DNA from: Bacteroidales bacterium | GTDB lineage: Bacteria; Bacteroidota; Bacteroidia; Bacteroidales; UBA7960 | Assembly (NCBI GenBank): GCA_007125585.1 | Contig: SLCY01000023.1 | Span: 1 to 60,739, forward strand | DNA length: 60,739 nt | Reading direction: 5' to 3' | In this document: piece after piece, positions 33,861 to 43,563 of the stretch | How positions within the stretch are numbered: the first letter of the stretch is position 1 | How the letters are laid out: every line of letters starts with the position of its first letter | Position numbers and translations under genes: made by a program | The notes under the pieces: model-generated | The model's input: the letters and a program-made list of their open reading frames with translations, nothing else | Databases searched by the model: none | Told to the model about the DNA's origin: nothing

Positions 33861-35920
33861 GCCACCCGCACGTGGTATATGTTCAGCAACATTCGCTTGA
33901 ATATCCCTTTGACCGTGGTGATGTCCTTGAACGTGATGTCTGCGTTATCAAACTGTTTTTCCTGCACCTGTGTGTCAATCATGCTATCAACCAGCTGGTT
34001 GATCTTCTTCTCGTCGGGTTTGCCAAGGCTTCGCGACGCAGCCTCCACCGAGTCGGCCATCATCACCACGGCTGTTTCCTTGCTGAAAGGTCGCGGACCG
34101 GGATAGATGAAATCAGCCTTGCTCACTTCCTCATCTGTGCTTTCGTTCACCTGCATGGTATAAAAATAGCGGGCGGTGGTGGTTCCGTGATGTGTTCTGA
34201 TAAAATCGATGATATACTCCGGCAGGTTGTTCTTGCGTGCCATCTCGATACCATCGATCACATGGTCAATGATTACCCGGGCGCTTTCTTTAAAGGATAT
34301 TTCATCATGGGGGTTGAATTCAGAGGTCTGGTTCTCTGTGAAATACTGAGGGTTCTTCATCTTCCCTATGTCGTGGTAAAGGGCCCCGGTACGGGCCAGC
34401 AAGCTGTTTCCGCCGATTTCGATCAGGGCCTCTTCCGACAGGTTGGCCACCTGCAAAGAATGTTGAAAGGTCCCCGGGGCTTTCAGCCCGAGGTTACGCA
34501 ATAAGGAATTATTGGTATCTGCCAGTTCAAGCAGCGAAAAGTCGGTGGGCATCCCGAAGATACGCTCAAAAAGGAATATCACGGGATATGCAAACAATGT
34601 CAGGAATGCGCCGCCGGCGAAATAGGCAAAATCGCGCCAGTATAAATTTTCAAAAGATCCTGTATGGGCCAGTGACAATCCAAAATATACCGCACAATAG
34701 GTGGCAAAGATGAGCGTCACTGTTATAAAAAGCTGCGAGCGCCGCCGCAGGCTTGCCATACTCAGGATCGCAATAATGCCCGCCAGGAACTGGATGAACA
34801 CGAACTCGAAGCTTCGGGGGATCAGAAACCCGATGAGGATGATGGTGATGATGTGAATGTAAAGTGCCAGCCTGTTGTCAAAAAAGGCGCGAATGATCAC
34901 CGGTACAAGGCATACGGGCACAAGATAGAGGTAGTCGATGTTGAAGCGGATTACAAAGCTGGTCAAAAAGACCATCAGCAAGACAGACAGCAGGATGAGC
35001 AGGATCTTCCGGTTATCGAAAAAAACATCTTTGCGGAAGAAGTAAAGGAAAAGCAGCAATACGATCATGGAGATGCTCACCAGAACAAACTGACCCGCAT
35101 AAAGTATTGTCTGCAAGGCAGCATCGCCGATTTGCCGCTGGTATTCAACCTTGAAGGATTCCAGGATCTGATAGGTTTCCGGAGTAACCAATTCCCCTTT
35201 GGAGACGATCTTTTCTCCCTCCTGCACCATGCCCCTTGTCAGGGGAATGCTTTCAATTTCCGCTTCCATGGTGCGTTCTGTCAGTGCTTCATTGTAAAAA
35301 ACATTATGGCTCAGGGCATTTTCCAGCAATGGCTGCAAAAGATCGGCATCTATCTCTTCTGCCCTGTCTTCCAGCACAGAGATCATGTAAATATAGGCTT
35401 CCTGAATGGTATACATAGCCCCCAGCACTCTCGACCTGGCCACATTGTCTTCCAGCAACCTGATATTGAAGTTTTCCGGTTTATCCCTGAATTCTTCATC
35501 CAGAAAGATAATTCCCGCATTGTACAGATGTGCAAGGATATCCAGTCCTACCTGCCTGTTTCGTTGCTTCAGGGCATTCGCTGGTTCATCAGGGTATTTC
35601 TCTTCCCATGCGGCATCAAGGGAGCTTTCAAACGTTTCTTTCATCGACTGTGTCACCTCGGGATGGCGGGAGAAGAAGGGCTGAAATGTTTCGATCAGTT
35701 CCCCCCTCTCCTTTTCAAGTTCTTCAGTGGTTTTTAAGACAGCGAAATCAAAAGGTGCAATAAGGTCTTCAAACATCCAGGGGCGGGCTTTCTGGTATTC
35801 ATACTCAAACCCCGGCTGCTTTGGGAAAAGCTGAACCAGCAAAAAGATGCTCAGCAGCACCAAAAATCCTTTGTAGATATTTGTATACTGACGCTGAAGC
35901 CAGTGAAAGATCATTTTCAT
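33842..35920 (-). CDS. 7TM-HD family membrane phosphohydrolase (PgpH-like cyclic-di-AMP phosphodiesterase)
   Basis: A 692-residue inner membrane protein. After one N-terminal membrane helix (FLVLLSIFLLVQLF) there is a long extracytoplasmic domain (about 45-260), then a cluster of about seven membrane helices (about 275-455), and a cytoplasmic HD domain with FQHSLQVANLSEEA, LYHDIGKMKNP, FKESARVIIDHVIDGIEMAR and IIDFIRTHHGTT, the metal-ligand His/Asp pattern. In Firmicutes PgpH of this layout degrades cyclic di-AMP to pApA; the same activity here is likely by family but not shown. The neighbours give no further clue. The start codon ATG at 35920 is well placed at the membrane anchor. Confidence 0.88.
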   Translation of the reverse strand: MKMIFHWLQRQYTNIYKGFLVLLSIFLLVQLFPKQPGFEYEYQKARPWMFEDLIAPFDFAVLKTTEELEKERGELIETFQPFFSRHPEVTQSMKETFESSLDAAWEEKYPDEPANALKQRNRQVGLDILAHLYNAGIIFLDEEFRDKPENFNIRLLEDNVARSRVLGAMYTIQEAYIYMISVLEDRAEEIDADLLQPLLENALSHNVFYNEALTERTMEAEIESIPLTRGMVQEGEKIVSKGELVTPETYQILESFKVEYQRQIGDAALQTILYAGQFVLVSISMIVLLLFLYFFRKDVFFDNRKILLILLSVLLMVFLTSFVIRFNIDYLYLVPVCLVPVIIRAFFDNRLALYIHIITIILIGFLIPRSFEFVFIQFLAGIIAILSMASLRRRSQLFITVTLIFATYCAVYFGLSLAHTGSFENLYWRDFAYFAGGAFLTLFAYPVIFLFERIFGMPTDFSLLELADTNNSLLRNLGLKAPGTFQHSLQVANLSEEALIEIGGNSLLARTGALYHDIGKMKNPQYFTENQTSEFNPHDEISFKESARVIIDHVIDGIEMARKNNLPEYIIDFIRTHHGTTTARYFYTMQVNESTDEEVSKADFIYPGPRPFSKETAVVMMADSVEAASRSLGKPDEKKINQLVDSMIDTQVQEKQFDNADITFKDITTVKGIFKRMLLNIYHVRVAYPSLG

Positions 35921-36111
35921 GGAACGAACAAGTTATATTGGAACTTTCTAAGCGTAAACGAATTTAATCATTTCTTTGATGAAAACAAGATCAACCATTA
36001 TCCCGGAACAAAAAAAAACCCTACTTTTATTGTCCGGGCATTTACATGTCCCGAACCGACAGTTCTCATCCTGAGACTGCCAAACGTTGTTTAACTAAAT
36101 CGATGATTGAA

Positions 36112-36888
36112 ATGGATACTGGTATTTGTCTGATAACCACTGCTGCGGTGCGCATGGAACCTGACCACAAACGTGAGATGGTCACTCAGTTGTTATTTGG
36201 TGAGCGCTTTGAGATCCTGGAACAGACAGAAAAATGGCTGCATATTGATATTCTTCGTTATCATTACCATGGGTGGGTTGCCCGGAACCAGGTGGAGATG
36301 ACAGATCAAAACACTGCCAGGTCGCTGGAAAGGGCCGGCGAGCTGGTGACCGGAAGCCACCTGGAGACTGTTACCGAAGCACCATCAGGCAATCGTTTCC
36401 TGTTGAGTGCGGGCAGTTCTTATTATGCAAACCGGGATGGGAAAATGTCTGTCAACGGGAAGACATATCATTATGCCGGAGAATTATTAAAGGGCGACAA
36501 TGCAGACGGGAACAACATCTGCCGGCATGCACTTGCTTTTATTCATACCCCCTACCTCTGGGGTGGCCGTTCTGCATTTGGCATGGATTGTTCAGGCCTT
36601 GTACAGCTTGTTTGTAAAATGACAGGCATTACCATCCCCAGGGATGCGTTGGTACAGGCCAACCATGGAGAAAGCATCCATCTGATCAATGAATCACAAC
36701 CCGGCGATCTCGTATTTTTCGGTAAAGACGAGGAAGAGATCACCCATATCGGGATCATTGCCGGCGATGGCCGGGTGGTCCATGCCCATGGCCTGGTGCG
36801 CATAGACAAGATTGACCATCACGGGATCTTCAATGAAACGTTGAAAAGGTATACCCATAAGCTCCGGCTGATCAAACGCGTGGTTTAA
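36112..36888 (+). CDS. NlpC/P60 family (C40) cell-wall peptidase with N-terminal SH3-like domain
   Basis: A 258-residue probable gamma-D-glutamyl-diamino-acid endopeptidase. The N-terminal bacterial SH3-like region (GICLITTAAVRMEPDHK to HYHGWVARNQVEM) probably binds peptidoglycan. The catalytic domain has FGMDCSGLVQLVCK with the nucleophile Cys, THIGIIAGDGRVVHAHG with the His, and the downstream polar residue. Start: ATG at 36112 (MDTGICLITTA) fits homologues; in-frame ATGs at 36103 and 36046 are alternatives. I see no classical signal peptide, so either export is by another route or the enzyme recycles muropeptides in the cytoplasm. It is a single gene, with thrS following on its own promoter-like element. 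Confidence 0.88.
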   Translation: MDTGICLITTAAVRMEPDHKREMVTQLLFGERFEILEQTEKWLHIDILRYHYHGWVARNQVEMTDQNTARSLERAGELVTGSHLETVTEAPSGNRFLLSAGSSYYANRDGKMSVNGKTYHYAGELLKGDNADGNNICRHALAFIHTPYLWGGRSAFGMDCSGLVQLVCKMTGITIPRDALVQANHGESIHLINESQPGDLVFFGKDEEEITHIGIIAGDGRVVHAHGLVRIDKIDHHGIFNETLKRYTHKLRLIKRVV

Positions 36889-36995
36889 TCGTTGATCTGT
36901 CAATGGCTGGTCTGGATTGTTTTTCCTGACAAACTGCGCAGCATTATTGAACCTTACCGTTGCGGTGCTGTTTTCCTGTGAATGAATATTTTCTT

Positions 36996-37003
36996 TACCT
37001 TTG
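36996..37003 (+). promoter_or_regulatory. Possible -7 element for the thrS-infC-rpmI-rplT operon
   Basis: TACCTTTG fits TAnnTTTG, 33 nt before the thrS ATG. No TTG stands at 18-20 nt upstream. Confidence 0.35.
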
Positions 37004-37036
37004 CAGCCTGAAAAATGGCTGAAAACCTAATCGCTG

Positions 37037-38977
37037 ATGATAAGTATTACATTACCAGACAAATCGGTCAAGGAGTTTCCGGAAGGCGTCACCGGGTTAG
37101 AGGTTGCCAGGAGCCTATCTGAGGGGTTGGCGCGTAATGTTTTGTCCGTCACTGTGAATGGTGAAGTTTGGGATTTGGACAGGCCGATCCGGGAAGATGC
37201 CGACATCAAGCTAAATACATGGGATGATAAAGAAGGGCGCGCCACGATGTGGCACTCGTCGGCCCACCTGATGGCTGCGGCCATAGAAGAGTTATATCCC
37301 GGGACCAAATTCGGGATCGGTCCGGATGTGGAGAATGGTTTCTACTATGACATCGACCTGGGTGACAAATCCATTTCCAGCAATGATTTTGACAAGATAG
37401 AGAACAAGATGCTGGAGATTGCCAGAAGGAAAGAGAATTTTGTACGGACAGAGGTTCCTAAGCAGGAAGCCTTGTCCTATTACAGCAAGAAGGGTGATGA
37501 ATACAAGGTTGATCTCATCAGTGACCTGGATGATGGCACAATAAGTTTTTATCATTCGGGCAATTTCACCGATCTGTGTCGCGGTCCGCACCTGTTGGAC
37601 ACCAGCCCCATCAAGGCGGTGAAATTGCTCAATACGGCCGGGGCCTACTGGCGTGGCGACGAAACACGCAAGCAGCTTACAAGGGTATACGGGATCTCTT
37701 TTCCGAAGCAGAAGATGCTCAAGGAGTACCTGGAGATGCTGGAGGAGGCAAAAAAGCGCGATCACCGTAAGATTGGCAGGGAGCTGGAGCTTTTCACCTT
37801 TTCTTCGACGGTTGGACAGGGGTTGCCATTATGGTTGCCAAAAGGTGCCGAGTTGCGTGAGAACCTGGAGAAATACCTGAAGAAGATCCAGCGCAAGGCA
37901 GGATATCAGCCTGTTATCTCCCCCCATATTGGCAACAAAAGCCTTTACATCACCAGTGGTCATTATGACAAATACGGTGATGACTCGTTCAGGCCAATTT
38001 CCACTCCCTCGGAAGGTGAGGAGTTTTTCCTGAAACCGATGAACTGCCCGCACCATTGCGAAATTTTCAAGAACAAACAATATTCTTACAGGGATCTCCC
38101 TGTCAGGTTTGCGGAGTTCGGCACGGTATATCGTTATGAGCAAAGTGGAGAACTGCACGGGTTGACCCGGGTACGCGGCTTCACACAGGACGATGCCCAT
38201 ATTTTTTGCCGTCCGGACCAGGTTAAAGAGGAGTTCATTGCGGTGATTGACATTGTCTTAATGATATTCAGGGCGCTGGATTTTTCGGATTACAGTGTTC
38301 AAATATCGTTGCGCGATCCCGACAAGATGGAGAAATATATCGGGACAGATGAGAACTGGGATAAAGCAGAGCAGGCCATTATTGAAGCAACGGAAGAAAA
38401 AGGGCTGAAGGCAGAGATCGTAAAAGGGGAGGCAGCTTTTTACGGGCCCAAGCTCGATTTCATGGTACAGGATGCCCTGGGCCGCAAGTGGCAGCTGGGT
38501 ACCATCCAGGTAGACTATAACCTGCCCGACCGTTTTGAGCTTGAATACATTGGCAGCGACAACCAAAAACACCGTCCGGTCATGATCCACAGGGCACCAT
38601 TTGGTTCCATGGAGCGTTTCGTCGCTGTTATGATCGAACATTGCGCCGGTAATTTCCCGCTGTGGCTTACGCCAGACCAAGCTATAATATTGCCAATCAG
38701 CGAGAAGTATGCAAAATATGCGAAAAAATTGTTATCTTTGCTGAATAATTACGAAATTCGCACGCTGATTGACGAACGCAACGAGAAAACGGGAAAGAAA
38801 ATTCGGGATGCCGAAACGCGCAAGATCCCATACATGCTTATAGTTGGCGAGAGAGAAGAAGCCGAAGGAACTTTGTCTGTGAGAAAACACGGAGAAGGAG
38901 ACCTGGGCACCCAAACCATTGAAGAATTTGTCAAACTGGTTGAGAAAGAGATACAGCGGCTCATACCTGAATCATGA
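37037..38977 (+). CDS. thrS: Threonine--tRNA ligase
   Basis: Class II aminoacyl-tRNA synthetase of 646 residues, normal length. The TGS domain occupies about 1-62. The editing domain follows, with HSSAH at 73-77 and the later CRGPHL zinc/editing motif. The catalytic core (about 240-535) contains [11 protein letters not shown] with the zinc Cys, [22 protein letters not shown] and [13 protein letters not shown]-terminal anticodon-binding domain ends the protein. It heads the classical thrS-infC-rpmI-rplT operon, with infC 50 nt downstream. Confidence 0.97.
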   Translation: MISITLPDKSVKEFPEGVTGLEVARSLSEGLARNVLSVTVNGEVWDLDRPIREDADIKLNTWDDKEGRATMWHSSAHLMAAAIEELYPGTKFGIGPDVENGFYYDIDLGDKSISSNDFDKIENKMLEIARRKENFVRTEVPKQEALSYYSKKGDEYKVDLISDLDDGTISFYHSGNFTDLCRGPHLLDTSPIKAVKLLNTAGAYWRGDETRKQLTRVYGISFPKQKMLKEYLEMLEEAKKRDHRKIGRELELFTFSSTVGQGLPLWLPKGAELRENLEKYLKKIQRKAGYQPVISPHIGNKSLYITSGHYDKYGDDSFRPISTPSEGEEFFLKPMNCPHHCEIFKNKQYSYRDLPVRFAEFGTVYRYEQSGELHGLTRVRGFTQDDAHIFCRPDQVKEEFIAVIDIVLMIFRALDFSDYSVQISLRDPDKMEKYIGTDENWDKAEQAIIEATEEKGLKAEIVKGEAAFYGPKLDFMVQDALGRKWQLGTIQVDYNLPDRFELEYIGSDNQKHRPVMIHRAPFGSMERFVAVMIEHCAGNFPLWLTPDQAIILPISEKYAKYAKKLLSLLNNYEIRTLIDERNEKTGKKIRDAETRKIPYMLIVGEREEAEGTLSVRKHGEGDLGTQTIEEFVKLVEKEIQRLIPES

Positions 38978-39013
38978 ACAACAACAGGAAATTGTTTTTT
39001 ATTAACCAAACAT

Positions 39014-39019
39014 AGGAGG
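39014..39019 (+). promoter_or_regulatory. Full Shine-Dalgarno AGGAGG before infC
   Basis: AGGAGG lies 8 nt before the AUA at 39028. The other genes in this window lack such a site, as expected in Bacteroidota, so this one is unusual and decides the infC start. Confidence 0.75.
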
Positions 39020-39027
39020 GACGAAAA

Positions 39028-39594
39028 ATAGCAACACCATTCAAACCCAGAGGCAGAAGGCGTTTCGTAAAAAAAGAAGATCCACACCGTATCAACAACC
39101 GCATCAACGCCCCTGTTGTGCGTGTGGTTGGAGACAATGTAGAAGCGGATATCCACCCCATCAGGGATGCACTGAACATGGCCGACGATCTGGGCCTTGA
39201 CCTGGTGGAGATCGCACCAACAGCCAATCCGCCGGTTTGCAAGATCATGGATTACAAAAAGTTTCTCTACGAACAAAAAAAGAAACAGAAAGAGATCAAA
39301 GCAAATGCGGCAAAAGTGGTGGTGAAGGAGATTCGGCTCGGCCCAAACACCGATGACCATGACTTGAACTTCAAAATCAAGCATGCCATCAAGTTCTTGC
39401 AGGAAGGAGCGAAATTAAAGGTATACGTGTTTTTCAAGGGTCGAACCATCATCTACAAGGAGAAAGGTGAGTTGATGCTGCTACGCTTTGCCCAGGAAGT
39501 GGAAGACTATGGCAAAGTAGAACAAATGCCGAAAATGGAAGGGAAACGGATGATCATGTTTGTTTCATCCAAAAAATTTGGAAAAAAGAATTAA
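39028..39594 (+). CDS. infC: Translation initiation factor IF-3, apparent AUA start codon
   Basis: IF-3 binds the 30S subunit and checks the start codon and initiator tRNA. Homology runs upstream of any ATG, GTG or TTG: the frame from 39028 reads [20 protein letters not shown] and continues into [15 protein letters not shown]. An in-frame TAG at 39013-39015 closes it just upstream. The only sensible initiation site is AUA at 39028, 8 nt after a full AGGAGG. That gives 188 residues. Conserved parts include [32 protein letters not shown] and [16 protein letters not shown] rare start codon is known for infC in other bacteria (AUU in E. coli), where it allows IF-3 to repress its own translation. 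Confidence 0.9.
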   Translation: MATPFKPRGRRRFVKKEDPHRINNRINAPVVRVVGDNVEADIHPIRDALNMADDLGLDLVEIAPTANPPVCKIMDYKKFLYEQKKKQKEIKANAAKVVVKEIRLGPNTDDHDLNFKIKHAIKFLQEGAKLKVYVFFKGRTIIYKEKGELMLLRFAQEVEDYGKVEQMPKMEGKRMIMFVSSKKFGKKN

Positions 39595-39631
39595 TGTTCA
39601 TTGTTTAATAAACCTGTAAATTGATAGTATA

Positions 39632-39826
39632 ATGCCCAAAATGAAGACCAAATCCGGGGCCAAAAAGCGGTTTTCTCTTACCGCCTCCGGTCGAATAAAA
39701 CGCAAACATGCTTACAAGAGTCATATTTTGACGAAAAAAAGCAAAAAGAGAAAGAGGAATCTGACGAAAACGACCTTTGTTCATAAAGCAGACGAAAAAA
39801 ACATCAAGGCCATGCTGGCCATGTAA
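39632..39826 (+). CDS. rpmI: 50S ribosomal protein L35
   Basis: A 64-residue, very basic ribosomal protein. Typical L35 features are [27 protein letters not shown] and the [10 protein letters not shown] stretch. It lies 37 nt after infC and 89 nt before rplT, in the conserved order. In some bacteria L20 binds in this area to repress the operon; I could not confirm a matching leader structure here. Confidence 0.97.
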   Translation: MPKMKTKSGAKKRFSLTASGRIKRKHAYKSHILTKKSKKRKRNLTKTTFVHKADEKNIKAMLAM

Positions 39827-39915
39827 TATAAGCAACCAGTATTCACTTTTGTTTAAGCCTGATAAGTCTTTCCCGGCAATAGAGGAAAGCGCTAAACGAA
39901 AAAAAACATCAAACC

Positions 39916-40260
39916 ATGCCACGATCGATCAATAAAGTCGCCGCGAGGCGCAAACGAAAAAAGCTTTTAAAGCTCACCAAGGGTTATTTTGGTGCAAGAA
40001 AGAATGTGTACACGGTAGCGAAGAACACCTGGGAAAAGGGGTTGACCTATGCTTACCGCGACAGGCGCAATAAAAAGAGAGAGTTCAGAAAGCTCTGGAT
40101 ACAGCGTATCAATGCCGCTGTGCGCCAATACGACATGAGTTATTCCCAATTTATAGGTAAACTGAATGCAAAAAATGTCCAGATCAACCGTAAAGTACTG
40201 GCCGATCTGGCCATGAACCATCCCGATGCTTTCAAGGCCATTGTTGATTCAGTGAAATAG
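39916..40260 (+). CDS. rplT: 50S ribosomal protein L20
   Basis: A 114-residue 23S rRNA-binding protein needed for early 50S assembly. It has the long basic N-terminal helix ([26 protein letters not shown]) and the globular C-terminal part with [23 protein letters not shown] and [16 protein letters not shown]. It is the last gene of the thrS operon and is followed by a hairpin terminator. Confidence 0.97.
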   Translation: MPRSINKVAARRKRKKLLKLTKGYFGARKNVYTVAKNTWEKGLTYAYRDRRNKKREFRKLWIQRINAAVRQYDMSYSQFIGKLNAKNVQINRKVLADLAMNHPDAFKAIVDSVK

Positions 40261-40297
40261 ACATCAGATCAGAACAATATGGACAATCAATAAAGGG

Positions 40298-40322
40298 GAG
40301 GCCACTGGTGGCCTCTTTTTTT
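40298..40322 (+). terminator. Terminator after rplT
   Basis: GAGGCCA (40298-40304) pairs with TGGCCTC (40309-40315) around a CTGG loop and leads into seven T's. It lies between the convergent ends of rplT and the YD-repeat lipoprotein gene. Confidence 0.85.
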
Positions 40323-41406
40323 ATAACCATATCTCCTCTACCAGTCGACCCATTTCATCATACCTGTAAACGCGGCTCCACTCTTTGTTCCCTTCACCAT
40401 CATACCAAGACCATCCGGTTTTTAAACCCTCTTTGTTGTATGTCATCCGGTAAGACATCTCAATGCTGCCCCCAGGGTCAAGCCTTGTGTAGGCGGTCAG
40501 ATTGCCCCTGTTGTCATAGACCTTCCCTATTGACCAGGCCAGTCTGTTCCGGTCATCATAACTTTTTGTTTGTATGCGGTTGTTGTTCTGGTCATAAGTG
40601 TAAAGGAATGAATGGTACATGCGATAACGCAAGGTCCTGTTAAATAAGCGTCTGTATGCACGATACCGCCGCTGCTCAATCCTGTTGCCGGCCTCGTCGT
40701 AATGAAAAGTCCTGACCTTCTTCAGTTGGCCGTCTTCATTGTACCATTTTACAGCGATCCGCATGCCCCGCTGATCATAGTCATAAACATACCTCCACTG
40801 CAGCTTGCCATCGCCGCCGTAAACATTTTGTCCGACACAGTTGCCACGATTGTCATATTCATAAAGATACTGACGGCTCAACTTGCCAGCGGGGTCAAGC
40901 CATCTCTCCTCCATACGGTTACCTTGCCTGTTGTAACGGTAAAGACGGGTCCATTCCACTTTGTCGCCGGGCCCATGGTGTCGCCATTCTGTCCGGTTCC
41001 ATGCATTGTCGTAACGGTAATAATTACCGGACAGAATTTTGGTATCCTGATCATAGCTGATCTGTTCTGTAATATTTCCCAAAGCATCATAGGATATCTC
41101 AACCTTTTCCAGCAGATCGCCCCTGGTGTCATACTTCTTCTCCTGCACGAGCTGACCCTTGTCATCATAGTAAAAGCGATGCTCTTTTTGCAGCACACCT
41201 CCCGATCCATATTCCACTGTCCTTACCTTTTTGCCTTCGGCATCATATTCATGGATCATTTTCATGAGGTAATCATCCACAGACACTTCCGCACCCCGGG
41301 GATTCTTTTCAATGGTTTGTTCCGGCTGGTGCAGACCTCCCTTGCAATCGGCTGACAACAAAAGACATCCAAAAAAGAACAGTATGGCGGCAAAGGGCCC
41401 CATCAT
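40321..41406 (-). CDS. YD/RHS-like repeat lipoprotein
   Basis: A 361-residue predicted lipoprotein: a hydrophobic signal (FAAILFFFGCLLLSADC) is followed by a repetitive body. About a dozen units of 20-25 residues each carry a Y-x-Y-D core followed by G-x or N and a polar/aromatic strand (e.g. YRYNRQGNRMEERW, YEYDNRGNCVGQN, YDYDQRGMRIAV, FHYDEAGNRIEQR), as in YD/RHS repeat proteins. There is no RHS core end, self-cleavage motif or toxin tail, so this is not a polymorphic toxin. It is probably a small beta-rich cell-surface protein. Function unknown; no partner gene is nearby. Confidence 0.72.
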   Translation of the reverse strand: MMGPFAAILFFFGCLLLSADCKGGLHQPEQTIEKNPRGAEVSVDDYLMKMIHEYDAEGKKVRTVEYGSGGVLQKEHRFYYDDKGQLVQEKKYDTRGDLLEKVEISYDALGNITEQISYDQDTKILSGNYYRYDNAWNRTEWRHHGPGDKVEWTRLYRYNRQGNRMEERWLDPAGKLSRQYLYEYDNRGNCVGQNVYGGDGKLQWRYVYDYDQRGMRIAVKWYNEDGQLKKVRTFHYDEAGNRIEQRRYRAYRRLFNRTLRYRMYHSFLYTYDQNNNRIQTKSYDDRNRLAWSIGKVYDNRGNLTAYTRLDPGGSIEMSYRMTYNKEGLKTGWSWYDGEGNKEWSRVYRYDEMGRLVEEIWL

Positions 41407-41445
41407 TTTACCGGTTTATGATTTTCATTCAATATAATAAAAATC

Positions 41446-42108
41446 TCAGTGCGAAGAGATCCTTCCCGACACTTCCACGAATTCGGCCATGATCATGGCT
41501 GTGGCGCCCCAGATGGTTTGTCCGTTGACCAGGTAACAGGGTGTTTTAAGGCATTGTCCGTTTGACAAAGTGATTGGGACCATTTTTACATTCTCCTTCC
41601 TCAGAAACTGTGCAATAGGCAATTCCAGAATGTATGCCACCTCTTTCCGGTCCGGTTCAAACTGGGGCTTTTCCGAAGACAGTCCGACGAAAGGGCTGAC
41701 ACGATGGTTGCTTGGTGGTATATACAGGTCCGTAAGCCGTTTGACAACCTCCACCTTTGCAGGATCAATGCCTATCTCTTCTTTTGCTTCACGCAGGGCT
41801 GTCTGTTGGAGATCCGCGTCTTGCGGTTCAAACCGGCCGCCGGGAAATGATATCTGACCACTATGGATACCCTCATAGGCAGGTCGTTGAATCAGAGCTG
41901 TCATGGTGTTTTCGTGGTCATCCGGGTACAAAAGAATGAGGACACTGCTTTTGACAGCCTTTGAGCCAGCTCCCATCCCTTTGATCTCGTCCTGCCGCAG
42001 CAGGGGGGCCATGTTGAGTTGTGCCTGCAGCCCGGGTAAAATGCCGCGGGTATCCCGGCGAAGCTTACCGGCGTAGTCGGGGAAGGGGATATGATCTTTA
42101 TGCTTCAT
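41446..42108 (-). CDS. Nudix hydrolase, CoA-pyrophosphatase (NudL) type
   Basis: A 220-residue Nudix enzyme. The Nudix box is complete (GGRFEPQDADLQQTALREAKEEIGI, G-x5-E spacing adapted with an insert as in NudL), and upstream YEGIHSGQISFPGG fits the CoA-diphosphatase subgroup, which cleaves CoA to 4'-phosphopantetheine and 3',5'-ADP. Substrate is inferred from family only. Its ATG overlaps the stop of the photolyase gene by 4 bp (ATGA), so the two are translationally coupled. Confidence 0.86.
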   Translation of the reverse strand: MKHKDHIPFPDYAGKLRRDTRGILPGLQAQLNMAPLLRQDEIKGMGAGSKAVKSSVLILLYPDDHENTMTALIQRPAYEGIHSGQISFPGGRFEPQDADLQQTALREAKEEIGIDPAKVEVVKRLTDLYIPPSNHRVSPFVGLSSEKPQFEPDRKEVAYILELPIAQFLRKENVKMVPITLSNGQCLKTPCYLVNGQTIWGATAMIMAEFVEVSGRISSH

Positions 42109-43415
42109 CGGTTGTCAAGGGCCTTACGATATGCTTTCAGGCACCTTTCCCGGGCCCTGGCATGGTCTGTCACCGGCATCGGATAATCCAGGCTGTCCAG
42201 TTCAGGGATCCATTGCCGGATAAAGACAGTATCGGGATCAAATTTTTTTTGCTGGGACATTGGGTTAAAAATACGAAAATATGGCGCTGCATCGCATCCC
42301 GTTCCAGCGCTCCATTGCCAACCGCCGTTATTTGACGACAGCTCGTAATCAAATAACTTCTCCCCAAACCAGGCTTCCCCCCAGCGCCAATCGATCAGCA
42401 AATGTTTGCTGAGAAAGCTGGCAGTGACCATACGCAAACGATTATGCATATAACCTGTTTTGCTTAATTGACGCATTCCTGCATCCACCATGGGATAACC
42501 TGTTTGGCCCTTTTGCCACAAGCTGAACTGTCGCTCATCATTGAGCCATTCGATCCGGTCATATCGGGATTTAAAGGACTGGTCAACCACTTGTGGATAG
42601 TGCCAGAGGATCATGGCATAAAACTCCCGCCATATGAGCTCATTGAGAAAGGTCTCGTTCCACTGTATGGCATTTTTTATCAGGGTGCGTATGCTGAGGG
42701 TGCCAAAACGCAGATGTACACCCAGGCGACTCGTACCTTCTTTTGCAGGGAAATCACGGTTTTTATGATAGTCACGGATGAGGCTTTCATCAACATGCAA
42801 GGGTGGTGCCTGCAGGGTGGATTTTCTCAGCCCCAGTTCCTCCAGTGCAGGGAAAGCGGCATCCCGTTGACCGGCCAGTTGTGACAACATCTCTTCCGAA
42901 GCATGGTATGCCAGATGTTTATCTGACAGGCGCTCCTTCCACCGATGGCTGTAGGGTGTAAAGACATGGTAGGGCGACTGATCGGATTTCAGCACCTCCT
43001 CTTTCGCCATCACCAGGTGATCGAGATATTGCTGAAAGCCAACACCATGTTCTTTTAACACAATGCGCACCTGCTCGTCTCTCTCAATACCGTACGGCTC
43101 ATGATCAGCATTGCAAACGACTGTCTCTATGGTGTATTGTTTCAACAGCTGCCGGAACACTTCCGGGGGGTCCCCTTTTCTGACCAGAAGGACTTTGCCT
43201 TTTTCCTTCAACGAGGCCTGCATGGCATCCAATGTCCGGTAAATGAAATACACCCGGTGGTCATCCGCCGGCAAAGGATCCAATATGTAATCATCAAAGA
43301 TGAAAAGGGGCAGCACCTTTTTGCCGCTTCTCAGGGCATGGTACAGTCCTTTGTTCTCATTCAGGCGCAAATCGCGGCGAAACCAAAAAAGAACGTATGG
43401 GCCTTCCTTTTTCAC
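42105..43415 (-). CDS. phrB: Deoxyribodipyrimidine photo-lyase (class I CPD/cryptochrome family)
   Basis: A 436-residue flavoprotein that repairs UV-induced pyrimidine dimers with light. The N-terminal antenna domain has VLFWFRRDLRLNEN. The FAD domain contains NELIWREFYAMILW, GYPMVDAGMRQL, YMHNRLRMVTASFL, DWRWGEAWF and NGGWQWSAGTGCDAAPYFRIFNP, the core motif for FAD and DNA lesion binding. The length is a little short (about 450-470 is common) but all FAD motifs are intact. A photolyase suggests light exposure at some stage, although other genes in the window suggest anaerobic metabolism. Confidence 0.93.
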   Translation of the reverse strand: MKKEGPYVLFWFRRDLRLNENKGLYHALRSGKKVLPLFIFDDYILDPLPADDHRVYFIYRTLDAMQASLKEKGKVLLVRKGDPPEVFRQLLKQYTIETVVCNADHEPYGIERDEQVRIVLKEHGVGFQQYLDHLVMAKEEVLKSDQSPYHVFTPYSHRWKERLSDKHLAYHASEEMLSQLAGQRDAAFPALEELGLRKSTLQAPPLHVDESLIRDYHKNRDFPAKEGTSRLGVHLRFGTLSIRTLIKNAIQWNETFLNELIWREFYAMILWHYPQVVDQSFKSRYDRIEWLNDERQFSLWQKGQTGYPMVDAGMRQLSKTGYMHNRLRMVTASFLSKHLLIDWRWGEAWFGEKLFDYELSSNNGGWQWSAGTGCDAAPYFRIFNPMSQQKKFDPDTVFIRQWIPELDSLDYPMPVTDHARARERCLKAYRKALDNR

Positions 43416-43501
43416 AAAAACATCATGTGATTGTTATTTGCAATAGTAGCAAATAAATGAAATAAAACCTATTGAAGCAATGAACAATATCAAAGAAGAA
43501 T

Positions 43502-43509
43502 TAACTTTG
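43502..43509 (+). promoter_or_regulatory. Possible -7 element for the AspT-type exchanger gene
   Basis: TAACTTTG fits TAnnTTTG, 54 nt before the ATG at 43564. The nearest TTG is too far (27 nt). Confidence 0.33.
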
Positions 43510-43563
43510 CATCGCACTACAAGTTAACCTGCATTCTTTTGGAATGTTCAATGTTGTGTTTCA

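Noticed and set aside
34853-35737. 294-codon plus-strand ORF opposite the 7TM-HD gene
   Set aside because: The minus-strand membrane protein is well supported; the antisense product has no coherent features.
39118-39594. infC starting at GTG 39118
   Set aside because: It would cut off the conserved N-terminal IF-3 residues ([11 protein letters not shown]), and no ribosome-binding site precedes it, whereas AUA 39028 has AGGAGG.
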